The notes under the pieces: generated by a model | Told to the model about the DNA's origin: nothing | What the model saw: only the letters and a program-made list of their open reading frames with translations | Database searches by the model: none | DNA from: Entonaema liquescens | Taxonomy: Eukaryota; Ascomycota; Sordariomycetes; Xylariales; Xylariaceae | NCBI GenBank assembly: GCA_902805475.1 | Contig: CADCSX010000005.1 | Coordinates: forward strand, 226,001 to 290,000 | DNA length: 64,000 nucleotides | Direction: 5' to 3' | Part shown: positions 33,317-45,998 of the stretch, piece by piece | Position numbering within the stretch: position 1 is the first letter of the stretch | How the letters are laid out: each line of letters starts with the position of its first letter | Made by a program: the position numbers and the translations under genes

Positions 33317-36300
33317 GATGCAAAGATAGCTCTATTCGAATCTATGGGTATTAAATCGAGGATGAATGCGACGTTCGGTTGGCAGGGACGGCCTTACGTG
33401 TGGCGAACTGCAATCATGAAAGAGCTTCGTAATTAAGAGGTGTGGAAATCAAAAGTGAAAAAAATGAATGTGTAAATTTGATTATGGAGAGATGCTGGGT
33501 CCCAGAGGTCGGAAAAGCTGCTGGAAGACGGTGGAAGGTACTTGCAAAATAGCATGCACCGAAAAGCAGCGTTCGTAGACGTCGAGGTCGAAGACAAAAA
33601 GGTGAAGGCGAAGGCGAAAGGTGCGCGTGTTGCTTTCCGACCACGCTGGTTCAACGTGACAGGTTAGCGCTTCATTCTATATGTTAGGATAGCTTAAATC
33701 GCATCAAGAAGCATAGGAAACCCACCACAATCCGTCTGCACTGACAAAACCTGATGCTTTGCCAAGTTCCCAGTGTATTGCGATGGAGAGAATAGATGAT
33801 GTTTTTTGTTTGAGACTCTCAAAGCTTGAGGCTGACCAAGCAGAAGAAAGATTCCACCTCCATAACGCGCCCGGAGTGGCGAAAGTAGACTAGTCTAGAA
33901 TTAAATTAGTGGGTCATTTATCTAAGTGGCAGTCTTCCCAGCCGCATTTGACTGTCAGCTATCGATAAGACATCATACCTTTAATAAAGTGGGAGTATAT
34001 GTAGATAAGGGGCAGCATCGAATACGTGTACCTCTATCTAAGAGTATGATGTACGTATTAATTGATCTCGTAATAATCTGCGTTCACTAGATGCGTATTT
34101 CAGTCATCAGATTATACGGTATCATTCCATGGTATCATTCTGATAGAATGTATACTTGGAGTATCTATACCTTACATAGATTGAAGGCCCAGAAGACAGG
34201 CCTACATAATCTTACAGTGCAGGTGTAAATTATTAACTTTCAAGTAAATTTGGTGTCAGAGATTAAATTTTAGTATGATCATATTTCATTCTATCTATGT
34301 TAAACCGAGTACCTTCCTTGAATATCAGAGCGTGAGTAAGGCTAGTTGTCTCGATTCCGTTCCAAAGAACAGAAAGGGGGGTTTGGAATATTGATGCGTT
34401 CATTGGTTCGCTACGAATTGGTGTACTCGAATCGGTGTACTGGACTAGGAAGCTTCAGTGCTTTATCGCTTTTATTCTCTGATGTTACACCTGGTATCCA
34501 TGATACATCTCATTCTGTTATGTTATATTAACCACATAAAGGGGGTATAAAGTAAGTCCTCTGACCTGTCCAGTTTATAAGTATACCCGTTTAAGGCATT
34601 GAGATAATATATTGACTTGTCCTTCGAGAGAGCTCCATACAGGAGTCCTATTATATGTTGTTTTGATAGCTTGGGTATTTCCTGTTTCTTTCGGGGAAGC
34701 CATCTGGTGAATTAAGGAGTCTCCGATCCTTTAATAAGCTGATCTTTAGACATAGAGAGAACTAACATCGTTGGAGTAGACCAATAATTGTATACGTATC
34801 CGTACGAGGGAATTAAATAAGAAAATCAAAGTTCCAGAGGAAAGTATTGGGTAGCCAGGTGTACATTGCCGGCTGAATAGCCGGAGTGTTCTGCGCCAAG
34901 ACATGTTATGTGAAGTCGTTCCATAGCTGGAAGGTGAGTTTATCATTCACCAATGAGTATTGACCTCAGCCCTACAATGCAATCAAGGTTCTAGATCTTG
35001 ACGATCCCCTTGGAGGCTCTTTACGAGTGGGGGTCGTAGGTGCAGCGAACGCTACACACCGATACGATCCTACTATCAGCATTGGCTGGGCCCTTTCTGT
35101 CAAAGACGATATTATGACCTAAATAAAGGAGCTTCTCCGCGGGATTTATGTATATAGGGACATTTTTTGAATTGTTCAGATGGTAGTGCCAGGTGGTACT
35201 TGAAAGGTTTCCAAGAGCAAACCTCACGATCGAGTTAACTACGCCCATCATCATGTTACAGATATTGTAATTATACTTACCTATTTCCCTAGATTATGAA
35301 ATTACTTAAGATCTAACAAAAATATTGGGAAAATAAAAGAGGTAAATGTTGAGAAAAGACAATTACTTAGCATTGTAGTTCGTGACGAGTGGCCCTCAAC
35401 TCACACCAACTGCAAGATCAACATATCCACGCCGGCGCTTATAGTAGCTCGAGGTATATATAACTCATTATTATAAGGAGCAGACAATCTTAAGGGATCT
35501 TCATATATCTCCTCAGGTTTAATATATAGCTTCAGTCTACTGCTTCTCAATAATCTACACGCAGTATTGCTGTACCTACTTCTGGTAGTTATACGAAGAT
35601 ATATTTATATATTTGGGTAGTTATGGTATAGTATCGTTAGGTAGTCGGTCTTTCTTTCTATTCCTGCCATTGCCTAACGTGCCGTATGCAAGGAGGCTCT
35701 ATAAGAATTACCTACACTGCTAAGCTGTAGCCCCCTAGGGGATATCTAGCAGCTTGAGCATGACTCTGAAGTACGAATACGGGTTGAACGACATTCGAGC
35801 TCTGATACCACGTATTATCGTCCTACTGGATCTAATACTAGGATATAAAAGACACGCTGCTGATGGGACCATGCAGGCAGACGCATTGAACGAAAACATA
35901 TTACCCGGTGACAAATTTCGTGACCTTCGTCGGCCATAAGCCCCAGTTACGCTGAAATCACGACAAGCACTACGCTTAATTAGCTGGTGAGTTAGCTTCG
36001 ATTTTCCACGTTCCTGTGAGGCGCTGTTCCAATGAGCAGGGAAGGGTGCCGACAGCCAGCCCTTACTTCTATACTAGTGTGATGATTTCGCGTGGAATGT
36101 TTTCTTCCCCTCACGAAATGATACCATCATAACCCACGGTGCCTGAGTGGAACCGCCAAGTCGCTAAGATTCTTGTTTTGTCGTTCTTCCTAACTGCACA
36201 TGCAGGTAAGATAGAGAAATTAGTACTGTGCGGTTAGAGCTGCGGACACGTGAAGCGGACCGTTCTCTTGGCCTCGTACTGAGATTCGGAAAGCTTAAGG

Positions 36301-36797
36301 TAAGGGGATAATCCCAGAAAAAAAAAAGTAAGAGCGAAAAATAAAATAAATTTTTTGTACGTAGTACATGGAATTGATGAGTTGAATTTCCTTAGGTTGT
36401 TAGTGGCTTGGGGAAACGGGAAACAAGACGTTTAATCGAGAACAAGCATTTTCTAGTTTGGTATGGACTTAAGAGAAGGACCACTTCGGTCCCATCAGAT
36501 GCGGAGAAGCCTGTCGTAAGGAATCTCCCCCACGTTACCTTTGGTCCACATACCTACACGTAGGTAGCGTGTAAGTAGCGTGGAGGGTCCTAATTTTTTA
36601 ATTTATTTCATTTTCAGCATTGCATATTATACACCTTGTGCTGACATACCTCAAGATATCATCTTGTTAAACTTCAATCTTCAACACGTACATATCTACA
36701 TGTAGGTATATCTCGGGTACGTACATTCCACGACGTCGAGATGGCCTTTTAATTAAAGAACGCCTTGTAACACGCTGGGCGCTGTCACATACCTATG

Positions 36798-36807
36798 TAC
36801 CTAGGTA
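36798..36807. repeat. TACCTAGGTA palindrome, copy 4
   Basis: Exact copy in the gene desert, in the extended context ACCTATGTACCTAGGTATGT. Confidence 0.95.
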
Positions 36808-37311
36808 TGTAGTATATAAAACTAAAGCGGAGTGGTATATTAATGTATCGGTACCTTCAAGCGAGCTTCCGGTAGTCTGGAGAGCTATACAAAGAGATCT
36901 GCTGTAAAACCTATTTACTACACGACCACGTGTCGAAAAGACTTTTCTAGATCGTGGTTTGTTAATTCAAACCCAAATCCTTCCCTTGATGCCATAAGCT
37001 TGGGAGAAAATAATCCAGGCTCCTTACATATTATTCTTTTCATGTACATGTAACAATCCCATTCCGTGGTAGAAGTAAAAGTTGGGGCCCCGCACAAAAA
37101 GGACTGGTATTAACCAAGAGAGGTAATTGTTGGTCATTGACCATTACGATCCGGGAAACCCCAAATCGCCAATCTCTCGCTTGTCATTACCTACCTACTT
37201 AGACATGCAGGTTGATGAGAAACTTCCGGTGTTGGTTTAATGTAAATAGTGCTAAGGCCTGCCGAGGGCTGCCGAGGTCTTGTCCGGTTCCTACCCGGTT
37301 CCTTCAGTAGG

Positions 37312-37321
37312 TACCTAGGTA
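37312..37321. repeat. TACCTAGGTA palindrome, copy 5
   Basis: Exact copy in the gene desert, flanked on the left by AGTAGG so that GGTACC overlaps it. Confidence 0.95.
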
Positions 37322-38362
37322 ATGAATTAGTGTAAGTATGTCAACGTTTACATGTAAGCTGTGCCGCCTATAAGCTCCCGCCTTACGTGAACTTCCCCAA
37401 CTTTCTTGGGATTCCACTGGCTTTTACCCCTTGTTTCCCCCACATTTGCGGCACCTAGGTATCAACTTATCTTTCTGTGTACCTGATATACAAACCGCGC
37501 TATATAAAAAAAAAAAAAAAAAGGTCGGGGTAATTAAACATTTTGAATCCTGCAGAATTTGATCCACTTGGACTGTGATGACTTTCTATGTAATTCACAT
37601 CTCGCGTTTTCTTGTTTGCCCATGATCTATGAATGACCTGATATTTTGTAGAGTTATTATCTTGCCAACTCGCCAAGTCAGACTAAGTAGTCACATTATG
37701 AGAATTCGGACGCAAGGGAGTTCTTTTCAAACTCTTTTTTTTTTTGTGTTGTTGTTGTTGTTAATACATTCGGGTCTCAAGTGCCGAGATTCTTCACTCC
37801 CGAATCCCTCCGGTCACCGAGTTAGCTGACCAACGTCTTCTATTTGGTAGCCTTGTGCTGCGAAGACTTGCATTAAAGTGCTTAGGGCAGCAGTATCGCA
37901 AGGTGTATATGCGAAGAATGGACCACGCCGGATAGAACTAATGCACACCGAATTCGGTCCTTTTTTAAGGTTTGCGGCACTCGTGACTGTCAGCTCTTTA
38001 TTACATCTTATTTTTTCTTTGGTTCCTGTGCCGTTTGTTGATATCATTTCTAATTCCCACGCTAGTCCAGTCTATTTCTCTTTGGGACCCGGCAGTCCGG
38101 GGGGTACCGAAGCCCCGGCCTTGTCTAACTAACGTTCATTGCAAGTTCATTGTACTTTCCAACTCTTCTCCAACGGACTCGACTTATACCTGCATTAGCA
38201 TTTTCCTTGATATCGACACTTGTACAACCATAATTATTACTACTACCTACATGTATGTACCTATCTCAATCTTTCTCCACCTCTCTCTCGCCTTTTCTTT
38301 TCCCGAGGACGGAATTGGCTTGGCCTATGTCAAGTCAAAGCTATCTTCGTCCTGCTAGGTAA

Positions 38363-38390
38363 TACCTTAATACCTTAATACCTTAATACC
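38363..38390 (+). repeat. Short tandem repeat, unit TACCTTAA
   Basis: Three and a half head-to-tail copies of TACCTTAA. The unit begins like the dispersed TACCTAGGTA palindrome, but this may be coincidence. Confidence 0.85.
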
Positions 38391-39092
38391 TGATCTACCT
38401 GCAATAGGTATACAGTTATCCGATGAGGATTCCAATCCTGCTCTCTGGCGATTCCGGGTTCCAATGGAGCTGCTGCCGAACAACGGTCACCGACATTAGA
38501 CCCCAGGTTTAATGAATCTCTTATAAGATCGTCCAATAATAATATAATGTACACAGCCTCATAAAATCAGCTGCCGTACTTTGCTCCCTGTGCTCCTATG
38601 CTAAGACTAAGAGCCAAGCATGCTTCGCAGCTAACAGGTCAGAAGAACGAAGTACCAAGCTTTTTCTGACTTAGCGGTGACGGCGCTAATTTGCCACCAA
38701 GTTCTTTTGTTCTGTCGTATACATAGGTATCGTACACATATCGTACATCGACTACGGCTCAAGTACATACATGTAGTAGTTCCATGTACCTATATCCAAG
38801 CCGCTAAAACGTGCCCGTCGTCAAGATTAGGAAGGTGAGCAACATTCCAGTCTGGAATTGCGGAGAATCCCTACCATAGCTTGGACATAGCTTTGACGTG
38901 AAGCTTTCTCGTCCATCATGTTGTACCATTTCAGAAGTCTATTTAAACCATGGCCTACCTGCCATACCACTCGGATCATGACGGGTCGATCTCTTCTACA
39001 GTCCCGCAAGATTCTTCTTCGACTAGACAGAGCTGCTCAACCGCTCTGACCCTCTCGCGAAGCTATTAGTCAACCGAGGGGTAGTAGACACG

Positions 39093-41322
39093 ATGCATTC
39101 CAATCTGTTTACAAACCTCCTAACTCTTGTCCCAATGCTGGGAAATCTGGCATTGGGATACGAGGTTCAGGTTAGTGCTTCCCTGTCAACAACTCTAAAT
39201 AACGGGAATAAAACTTACACTCTGTAGACTCCTCCGTTGGATACTGATTGGACCTATTCCGTGGGAACGGATCCTTGGCCTGAATATCCGCGTCCCCAGC
39301 TTCAGCGATCTGACTGGAAGAGCTTGAACGGTATCTGGAAGTGGAAGCAGGGTGCCTTCCAAGGCGAAGCTGTTCCCTCTGTTGCCAGCTTCGAGCAGGA
39401 CATTCTCGTGCCGTCGTGTATTGAGAGTGCTCTTTCGGGTGTTATGCAACAGAACCAGACGTATTCTTGGTATTCGACCGAGTTCAGCGTTCCTCGTGGA
39501 TTCGCTCAGAGAGGCCGTCGAGTCTTACTGAATTTCGAAGCTGTGGACCACGAGGCGACCGTCTATGTCAACGGTGATATCGTCGGCACCCACAGGGGCG
39601 GTTACTGGCATTTCAACTTCGACATTACCAAGCATCTTGCTTCCAATGGCACCAACACGCTACAGGTCTTCGTATTTGATCCCACGGATCAAGAAGGTAA
39701 GCTGCCGCGCTCTATCCAATGCAATCGTTCGCTAATGTCCTTGTAGGTTACATGAACCCTGTTGGAAAGCAGACTCGTAATCCCTCGCACATTTTCTATA
39801 CACCTTGCTCAGGTATATGGCAAACCGTAAGTATATGGCCTCTCAATCAACTATTTTTATGAGTGAATTCTTTTTGAGAGCGTAGGATATTAACCCGAAA
39901 ATGACAGGTGTGGCTCGAATCTGTCCCGGAAACATACATTAACCAGCTAGATATTGTCGCTGATATGTCCGGACAAGGTCAGTTAACTTATGAAGCACTC
40001 TTCGCAACGAGTACTGACATCTCTTTTCTACAGTTAACGTAACTGTTGGAACTGCTCGCTCAAGCTCTGAGAAAGTTTCAATCTCCGTCATCGACAGCAA
40101 GGGCAAGCACGTCGCTTCGGCGAACGGTGTTGCTAACAAGCCTTTCGACTTTGTCGTGAAGTCTCCTAGCTTATGGTCTCCGGATTCGCCCACTCTGTAT
40201 GTCTATCTTTTCTTTAGCCAATTCTACGGATATACATCTAATAGCTTATAGTTACAACATCACCGTCAAGCTCGGACAGGATACTGTACACTCGTACACG
40301 GGTTTCCGAACTTTCTCTATCGGCGAGGTCGACGGAGTTAAGCGACCGCTAATCAACGGTGAATTCATTTTCCAGTTTGGCACGCTTGACCAAGGTTTCT
40401 GGCCTGATGGTATTTACACCCCGCCTAACCGAGAAGCTATGGTCTACGACCTGCAAGTCCTAAAGGATCTTGGCCTCAACATGTTGCGAAAGCACATCAA
40501 AGTTGAGAATGCTCTCTTCTACCGGGCTTGTGATGAGCTTGGATTGCTGCTCATCCAGGACATGCCGTCTATGCCTCTTCGAAGACCGGAGGCAGAGCAG
40601 CAAGCCGACTGGGAACGTCAGCTTGACATTCTTATCCAGCAGCACAGAAACTACCCCAGCATTTACACTTGGGTCATCTACAACGAGGGATGGGGTCAGA
40701 TCACGGACACCTACTACCCAGAATTCAACCTCACGGACCGCGTTAAGAGGCTCGACCCCACCAGATTTGTCGACGCTACAACTGGATGGCACGACCACGG
40801 TGCTGGTGATTGGCATGACAACCACCATTACGCAAACCCGCAATGTGGTACGCCTTTCTCCTCTATCGACTCTACTCCTTATGACAACCAGCGCCTCGCC
40901 ATCCAAGGAGAGTTTGGAGGAATTGGCCACAACGTCTCCGCAGAGCACCTGTGGAAGGTTGAAGCTGCTGTCAACTCCATTAACCAGACCTACGAGCTCG
41001 ACTGGGATCTTGACGCGTATAACTACCGCGGTCATCTCCTACTAAGCGAGCTGCGCGACCAAGTCGAGAAGTACGCATGCTCAGCCGCCGTATGGACGTG
41101 AGTAAACTCCCCATTCCCCGCTTTTATGTTAAGGTGATAAACTAACATCTATATAGTCAAACCACTGATGTCGAGGGAGAAGTAAACGGCTTCCTTACAT
41201 ACGATCGGCGCATCCTGCGTACCGATAAGAAGCAGTGGCAAGCCGATATCCAGGCTCTCTACGATGCCGCAGCAGCCCGAGGCGGTAAGAAGTCGAAGAA
41301 GAGGATGACTTTGTCAGAGTAA
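39093..41322 (+). CDS. Secreted glycoside hydrolase family 2 enzyme (beta-galactosidase/glucuronidase type)
   Basis: Seven exons (39093-39170, 39228-39696, 39747-39826, 39908-39977, 40034-40196, 40252-41097, 41157-41322) join in phase to 623 residues. The N-terminus (FTNLLTLVPMLGNLALG) is a signal peptide. Residues ~40-190 are the GH2 sugar-binding jelly roll (SDWKSLNGIWKWKQG, FEAVDHEATVYVNGDIVGTH). An immunoglobulin-like domain follows, then the TIM barrel. The acid/base Glu is E432 in IYNEGWGQ and the nucleophile is probably E507 in IQGEFGG. The enzyme should cleave terminal beta-linked sugars from plant or fungal polymers outside the cell, but GH2 specificity cannot be read from these motifs. 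The basic C-terminus (GGKKSKKRMT) is unusual for a secreted enzyme. Confidence 0.88.
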
Positions 41323-42049
41323 AGACGCTATACATTTACTCTTATATATAGCTGGCGCAGACATACTTCATTGTAGATGTATTAATGACTAGATGATACA
41401 ATAATATAATTTTTATATACTATATTTGGGGTATTGTTACGATGGTGTTAGACTAACAACCGGGGCTGTTATAGTATTCACACTACTTGATAAAAGCTAT
41501 GTGTTATACAATACACAGATAAAATACTATGAATGGCCAGTTCTATATATCGCTTAACCATTGTATTGATACTACATCAATCTCCGAAGCCTGGTATGGT
41601 TTCCGACGTCGCTAGACGTAGATTCATGGCTATAGACTTACGACTAAAAATACCAAAGTCACTATAAACGATCTATTCGTCTTATATAGTACAATTATAT
41701 ACCATGCCGTGGGCCTATACTTTCATAGGAATTCAGGGATATCCAATGCCATGAAATATTCTCCCGGCCCCCCCGATTTAAGGAGTGGACAAGTAGGAAC
41801 CCCCCCTTTTTTGAAAAAATAGGGGCTAGATACAGCCAATTCAAAACATCACTAAAACCTCGTATGGACCAGAATTACCATATCAGATTCCGGCAAAATA
41901 CCTATCTCAGCCATCTACAACTGACATAAAGGCGGGACTAGGTACAAACATGAAGAAACTGTAAGCTATTTGCAAACATAAACGCGATCCCCTGTACTTG
42001 CGAAAACTCCCATCTAACGTCTTGAACCTCTATGCCCCTTGGGTATACC
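41323..42049. other. Convergent intergenic region
   Basis: AT-rich with C and T runs (about 41767-41815). No coding signal. Confidence 0.45.
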
Positions 42050-43932
42050 CTAATCGCATATCCCGTCCAGCTCATCCAGCTCAAGCCTGATATGTTTCAT
42101 GTCGTTGCTAATCATACGTGTTAGTATATGGGCCTGGCGGACTATCTTCTCGACACACTTTAGTAAATATGGATCGACGTACCTGATATTTGTCTTCCCC
42201 AAAAGTAGAGAGGAAGCAAGGAATATCTCTTATATGCTCCTTTCGCTAAGGAGCAGTTTATCGAAACCTGCCAAAGGAAGAACATACTTGATCCATCCCG
42301 ATCCCAACGCCGAGACACCTGCGTCCCCTAATAATATTGCCACGGTTATGAGCAATCACCTATGCCATACCGTCTCATACTATCTCTCGTATGTCCTCCA
42401 GCGCTTAGTCCGGTTGCCCGCGAGCTTGACTCTTAGCCGGCGGCAAAGTATATGTTTCCGAAGCACATTATAGTGAGGTTTGTCTACCAGGTCTGTTGGC
42501 GTCTTTCGTGTCTATACTTGGATGTTCTCTTCCTCGCGCGAAGTACTTTCCAACGCGTGAGCCGGAGAACCCGCCAAGATTAGTGGAATGTTGTCAAGCT
42601 TGGGATCTGGGACTTCAGCGAATTGCTTGGCAAGGACTCGCGGTACCCACGTCCAATCAGGGTTTGTCCGTCGAATATTCCAGTCGTCTACCGCCCGCAA
42701 GACTGAGGGGTGTATGTGCTTATAATCCCGCTCTTGGCATATCCCTGCTAGGAGATTCTTGAACCTGCGTACATGATGAATCGCCCAAGGCCGCGCGCCT
42801 GGCAACTCCGTGAAGATCAGCATGTCTTCAAGCTGGGCTAGGGATTCTTCCGTTTGCGCCATGAGCTTGTCGCGCAGGGCTCGTGCCTGCAAGGCCCTCC
42901 GTTCATCCGCGAAAAATATGGCGAGGCACTGAACGTCGCTTATAAACTCGTCGTAGTATCGGATGTCGTGAGAAGCAGAGCCGGGGTTGAAATGGCACAC
43001 GGTATTGCGCAGGTTGGTAATATTCTCGGTGGAGACCATGATATCCCACATAAAGCGCCTTTTGCCTGCGATCATAACTGGTTCGTCACCCATTCCCCAA
43101 AGATAGCCATTCTCAATCTCATGACGCCCGAGCTGTATCTCTTGCGGCACATCCACTCCAGCTACTACTTTAGGAACATACTTCTTCATGCCGTAGAAGA
43201 ATATTTCCTGGGCTAGGCGAAGGCTTTTTCGTAGGAGAGTAGATAAAAACTTGCTCCTAATCGGGACATACTTCAGGTTGTCTGGAATCCTGCGCCTGAG
43301 TCCCGACTTCTCCTCGAGGAGTCTCTCGGTAGACTCAAATTTAGCAAGTTCATTTGGGTCCTCAGGCGGGAATTTGTCCTCTGAATGAAGCCAACTAAAT
43401 TTCCCATCATCGCACTGGCTCGAGGTTTCTTCTACCCGCGTTGTGCTTTCTTCTTTCTCCGCTTTTGTAAAGCAACTCCATCCCTTCCATTCTCGCAGCG
43501 TCATCTTATTCATAGACGAAACAGTTGAGCTTAGGTATCTTGGCTCAATATAATATTCCCCGGGCCTCACTGTGACCAGCTCTCCGTCTACATACCGGAA
43601 CTTTCCCATTTCCAAATCGTACGTCTGACCCCTATAAACGATTTCGTAATTAAAGGTCGTGCCCATAGTATATGTTGGCGTCTCTTGTGCAGACTCTTTA
43701 CCATCTCGACTCCGCGAAGCTTTTGTTGCCTTGAGGAAGCCCTTCTCGTTGATAGCCTGCGGAGTTGATGGTTGGGATACCTCCTTTTGGGCAATGGGAT
43801 CTTATGTTTAAGGATGTGCGTCTTTAGTTGTAGAACTTCTGTTCTTAGTGTTTGATTTTGCTTCTCGAGCTTCTTAATCCTTTCCTTGGCCAAGCCTAGC
43901 TCGTAGGCCATCGAATTTATCAGCTTCGGCAT
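42050..43932 (-). pseudogene. Decayed gene for an unrecognised coiled-coil protein
   Basis: An ATG at 43932 opens MPKLINSMAYELGLAKERIK, then a coiled coil KKLEKQNQTLRTEVLQLKTH. The frame must shift by one base in the A run at 43785-43788 to continue as KEVSQPSTPQAINEKGFLKA and enter a ~384-codon stretch ending at TAG 42514-42512. The same frame then goes on for another 460 bases with protein-like sequence (KPHYNVLRKHILCRR, VSALGSGWIKYVLPLAGF, YVDPYLLKCVEKIVRQAH), broken by stops at 42382-42380 (TAG), 42358-42356 (TGA) and 42232-42230 (TAA), and ends at TAG 42052-42050. One frame holding across four stops argues for a recently disabled gene rather than a 3' UTR. No known domain was recognised, so its former function is unknown. 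Confidence 0.6.
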
Positions 43933-43968
43933 CTTGGAAGGACTGACTGAATATGCTATGTGTTGCAA

Positions 43969-44942
43969 GGACTCAACGACTTTCGGAATAAGGCGAGAGA
44001 CTTTGTTTTGTGAATATGAAAGAGCAGTTGAATAGGTAGACGCGTCTTGACTTATATATGGAAGTGCAAGAATATTGAAGATAGTGGGTCAGAATAATAG
44101 GAATAAAGTTGGCTAATTGTGTGTCGTTGCCATGGAATAAATAGATAGATACTGTGCCTGACTCACTTGGGAATTGTTGCCAGGTGCAAAGTAATTGATG
44201 CAACGGACTGAAAAGACAGCTGCAACACATTGTATATACATAGGTACGTGCAGGTGTCTTGATAATTACCTAGGTAACTGTTTTCGTCTAATAACTACCA
44301 CCGTGTTGAATGATCATACGTACCTAGGTAGGTACCTGGATGAAAGGTACCTACATAGGTACGCTACATATTAGATAACTAATAGAGGAATCTTCTGAGT
44401 CGAAGTAAGAAGGTAATGCTGGATGGAAGCGGAATTGCTTGAATTATATACGCAAAGCTGCCTTGCTATCCATGTCACATAGTGTGCGTAGCCCGGCAGC
44501 TGTGGTTGATTGCATTGTGCAGCAATAAGTTTGATATGGATTTATTACAAGCACTACAATTAAGACTTATTCAGATATTTATTTATTTTATCTTAAGTTC
44601 TTTTCAGCTGCCTACCTGCTCTCACAAGTTGCAACCACATTGACATCAACTGTTCTCACTTTTCAACTTTTCAGGAGGCCGGTGTTAGATAGGGGCGGGA
44701 TGGTACCCTTCCAGAATCCATGAATAAAGTATGCTTCTCTCATCTATTTACTGTCAAAGCGGCTGGACCTAGCTATCAGTTTGCCACTGCAATCCTATGA
44801 GGCCAAACAACCTAGGTAACATAGATACTTGTTATATGCATCACCTAGACGACAAGCAATATGCTACAGAAACAGTAAGACTGTAAGATCTTTTGAGATT
44901 GTAACTAATCGAACTTATATCAACAACACAGTACTAAATCCT
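43969..44942. other. Intergenic region with clustered ACCTAGGT motifs
   Basis: AT-rich, no gene. TACCTAGGTA palindromes occur at 44267-44276 and 44321-44330, the second followed by GGTACCT and related sequences up to about 44362, and a partial copy (ACCTAGGTA) at about 44811. Confidence 0.5.
44267..44330. repeat. TACCTAGGTA palindromes, copies 6 and 7
   Basis: Two exact copies, 44267-44276 and 44321-44330, 54 bases apart start to start. The second is extended by GGTACCTGG. Confidence 0.95.
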
Positions 44943-45998
44943 TCAACTAGCAACCGCCTTGTGGTACCCATTAAAAGCCTTTCGATCCCCTTCCTCCTTC
45001 AAAATCACCGCGAGCTCGTCTTGGATATAACTCTCGCTCAAGCTCTTCTCCACGGGTTTCCACCCTAGCTCGCGTAACCTCACGGCCCGACTACGACTAT
45101 TAAGACCGATAACGTTGGGCGTATAATCCCGGAACAGGTCGCCGTAGTTCTCGGGTGGGATCGTCCGTGGCTTTGGGTCTGGGATGAGACCGGCCTTGTG
45201 GAGTTCCGTCCCGATTAGTGACCCGATTTCCTGCCAGCTGGGCTCGTTGTCGCCTGTCGTCTCGGAGAAATAGTAGGGGTTATCGAGAATATCCGGGCTG
45301 CTGGCTGGTGTTGACTCTAGGTGGTGCAATAATGTGACGTATCCCCTCGCCAAGTCGTTTACATGGATGTTGCTCTCGACAGAAAGGCCAGCGCCTATGT
45401 GTCCCGCATAACCGTGCTTGAGAGCATATCGAGTAAGGACCGGGATTTGGATAGAGAGTCGTCCGTGGTGCGGGTTGTAACCGTAGATAGTAGGTGGAAT
45501 CATGATGGCGATCTTCGCTTTTTCCTTTAGCTGCTTTTGGGCCCTGAGAATAGTGAGGTCTATCTGCCGATGTGGCGCACTATCAGGAACAGAGTCTATC
45601 TCAGACACAATATTATCGTGGTATACTTTGTCTCCCTTGTAGGCCCCAGCTGATCCATCGTCTAGCAAGGACGTCCCAGATGTGTGGATGTAGATTGTGC
45701 TCAGCCCCTTTTCAGCACGCTGTTGGATGGCTTCTAGAATAGCTTCCACACTCGGGAGATGGTCAGCGGTGGCTGCGTGGATTATAATATCATGGGATAG
45801 TGCGTGTTTCGTAATCAATGTCTTATCGTTTAGGTCACCAAGCACCGTCTCAGTGGCTCCAGAGGCTTTGATCTGATCCGCATGTTCTTGTCTTCTTAGG
45901 TATCCCGTGATGGTATAATTCTCCTTTACCAATAGGTCAAGCACGGCCCAGCCGATGAAGCCTGGTCCAACGATGAAAACTTTCTTCCCAGATGCCAT
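44943..45998 (-). CDS. NAD(P)-binding atypical short-chain dehydrogenase / epimerase-like protein
   Basis: Single exon, 351 residues. The N-terminus KKVFIVGPGFIGWAVLDLL is a Rossmann first strand with a glycine-rich turn GPGFIG, followed by HDIIIHAATADH and IYIHTSGTSLLDDGSAGAYK. Later motifs (IMIPPTIYGYN, SNIHVNDLARGYVTLLHHLE, NPYYFSETTGD) match the extended/atypical SDR family containing NmrA-like proteins and NAD-dependent epimerases. The classical YxxxK pair is not clear. Predicted cytosolic oxidoreductase or NAD(P) sensor; the substrate cannot be inferred. No biosynthetic neighbours. Confidence 0.82.
   Translation of the reverse strand: MASGKKVFIVGPGFIGWAVLDLLVKENYTITGYLRRQEHADQIKASGATETVLGDLNDKTLITKHALSHDIIIHAATADHLPSVEAILEAIQQRAEKGLSTIYIHTSGTSLLDDGSAGAYKGDKVYHDNIVSEIDSVPDSAPHRQIDLTILRAQKQLKEKAKIAIMIPPTIYGYNPHHGRLSIQIPVLTRYALKHGYAGHIGAGLSVESNIHVNDLARGYVTLLHHLESTPASSPDILDNPYYFSETTGDNEPSWQEIGSLIGTELHKAGLIPDPKPRTIPPENYGDLFRDYTPNVIGLNSRSRAVRLRELGWKPVEKSLSESYIQDELAVILKEEGDRKAFNGYHKAVAS

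Larger units (their letters stand above)
33317..39092. other. 5.8 kb gene desert, AT-rich, with short repeats
   Basis: No gene with splice or domain support was seen. The part from about 33900 to 35700 is notably AT-rich. It holds TACCTAGGTA palindromes at 36798-36807 and 37312-37321 (and the variant CACCTAGGTA at about 37452), a 17-base A run (37506-37522), and an 8-base tandem repeat at 38363-38390. Open stretches at 35254-35021 (-), 35754-35939 (+) and 37878-38132 (+) have no known domain. The last few hundred bases are the GH2 promoter. Confidence 0.5.

Noticed and set aside
36130..36210. Sequence resembling a tRNA A-box (GGTGCCTGAGTGG)
   Set aside because: No B-box (GGTTCRANNCC) follows at the proper distance and no acceptor stem pairs.
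42099..42473. 124-codon + strand ORF
   Set aside because: It is antisense to the protein-like frame of the decayed gene and has no domain; its openness follows from the coding-like opposite strand.
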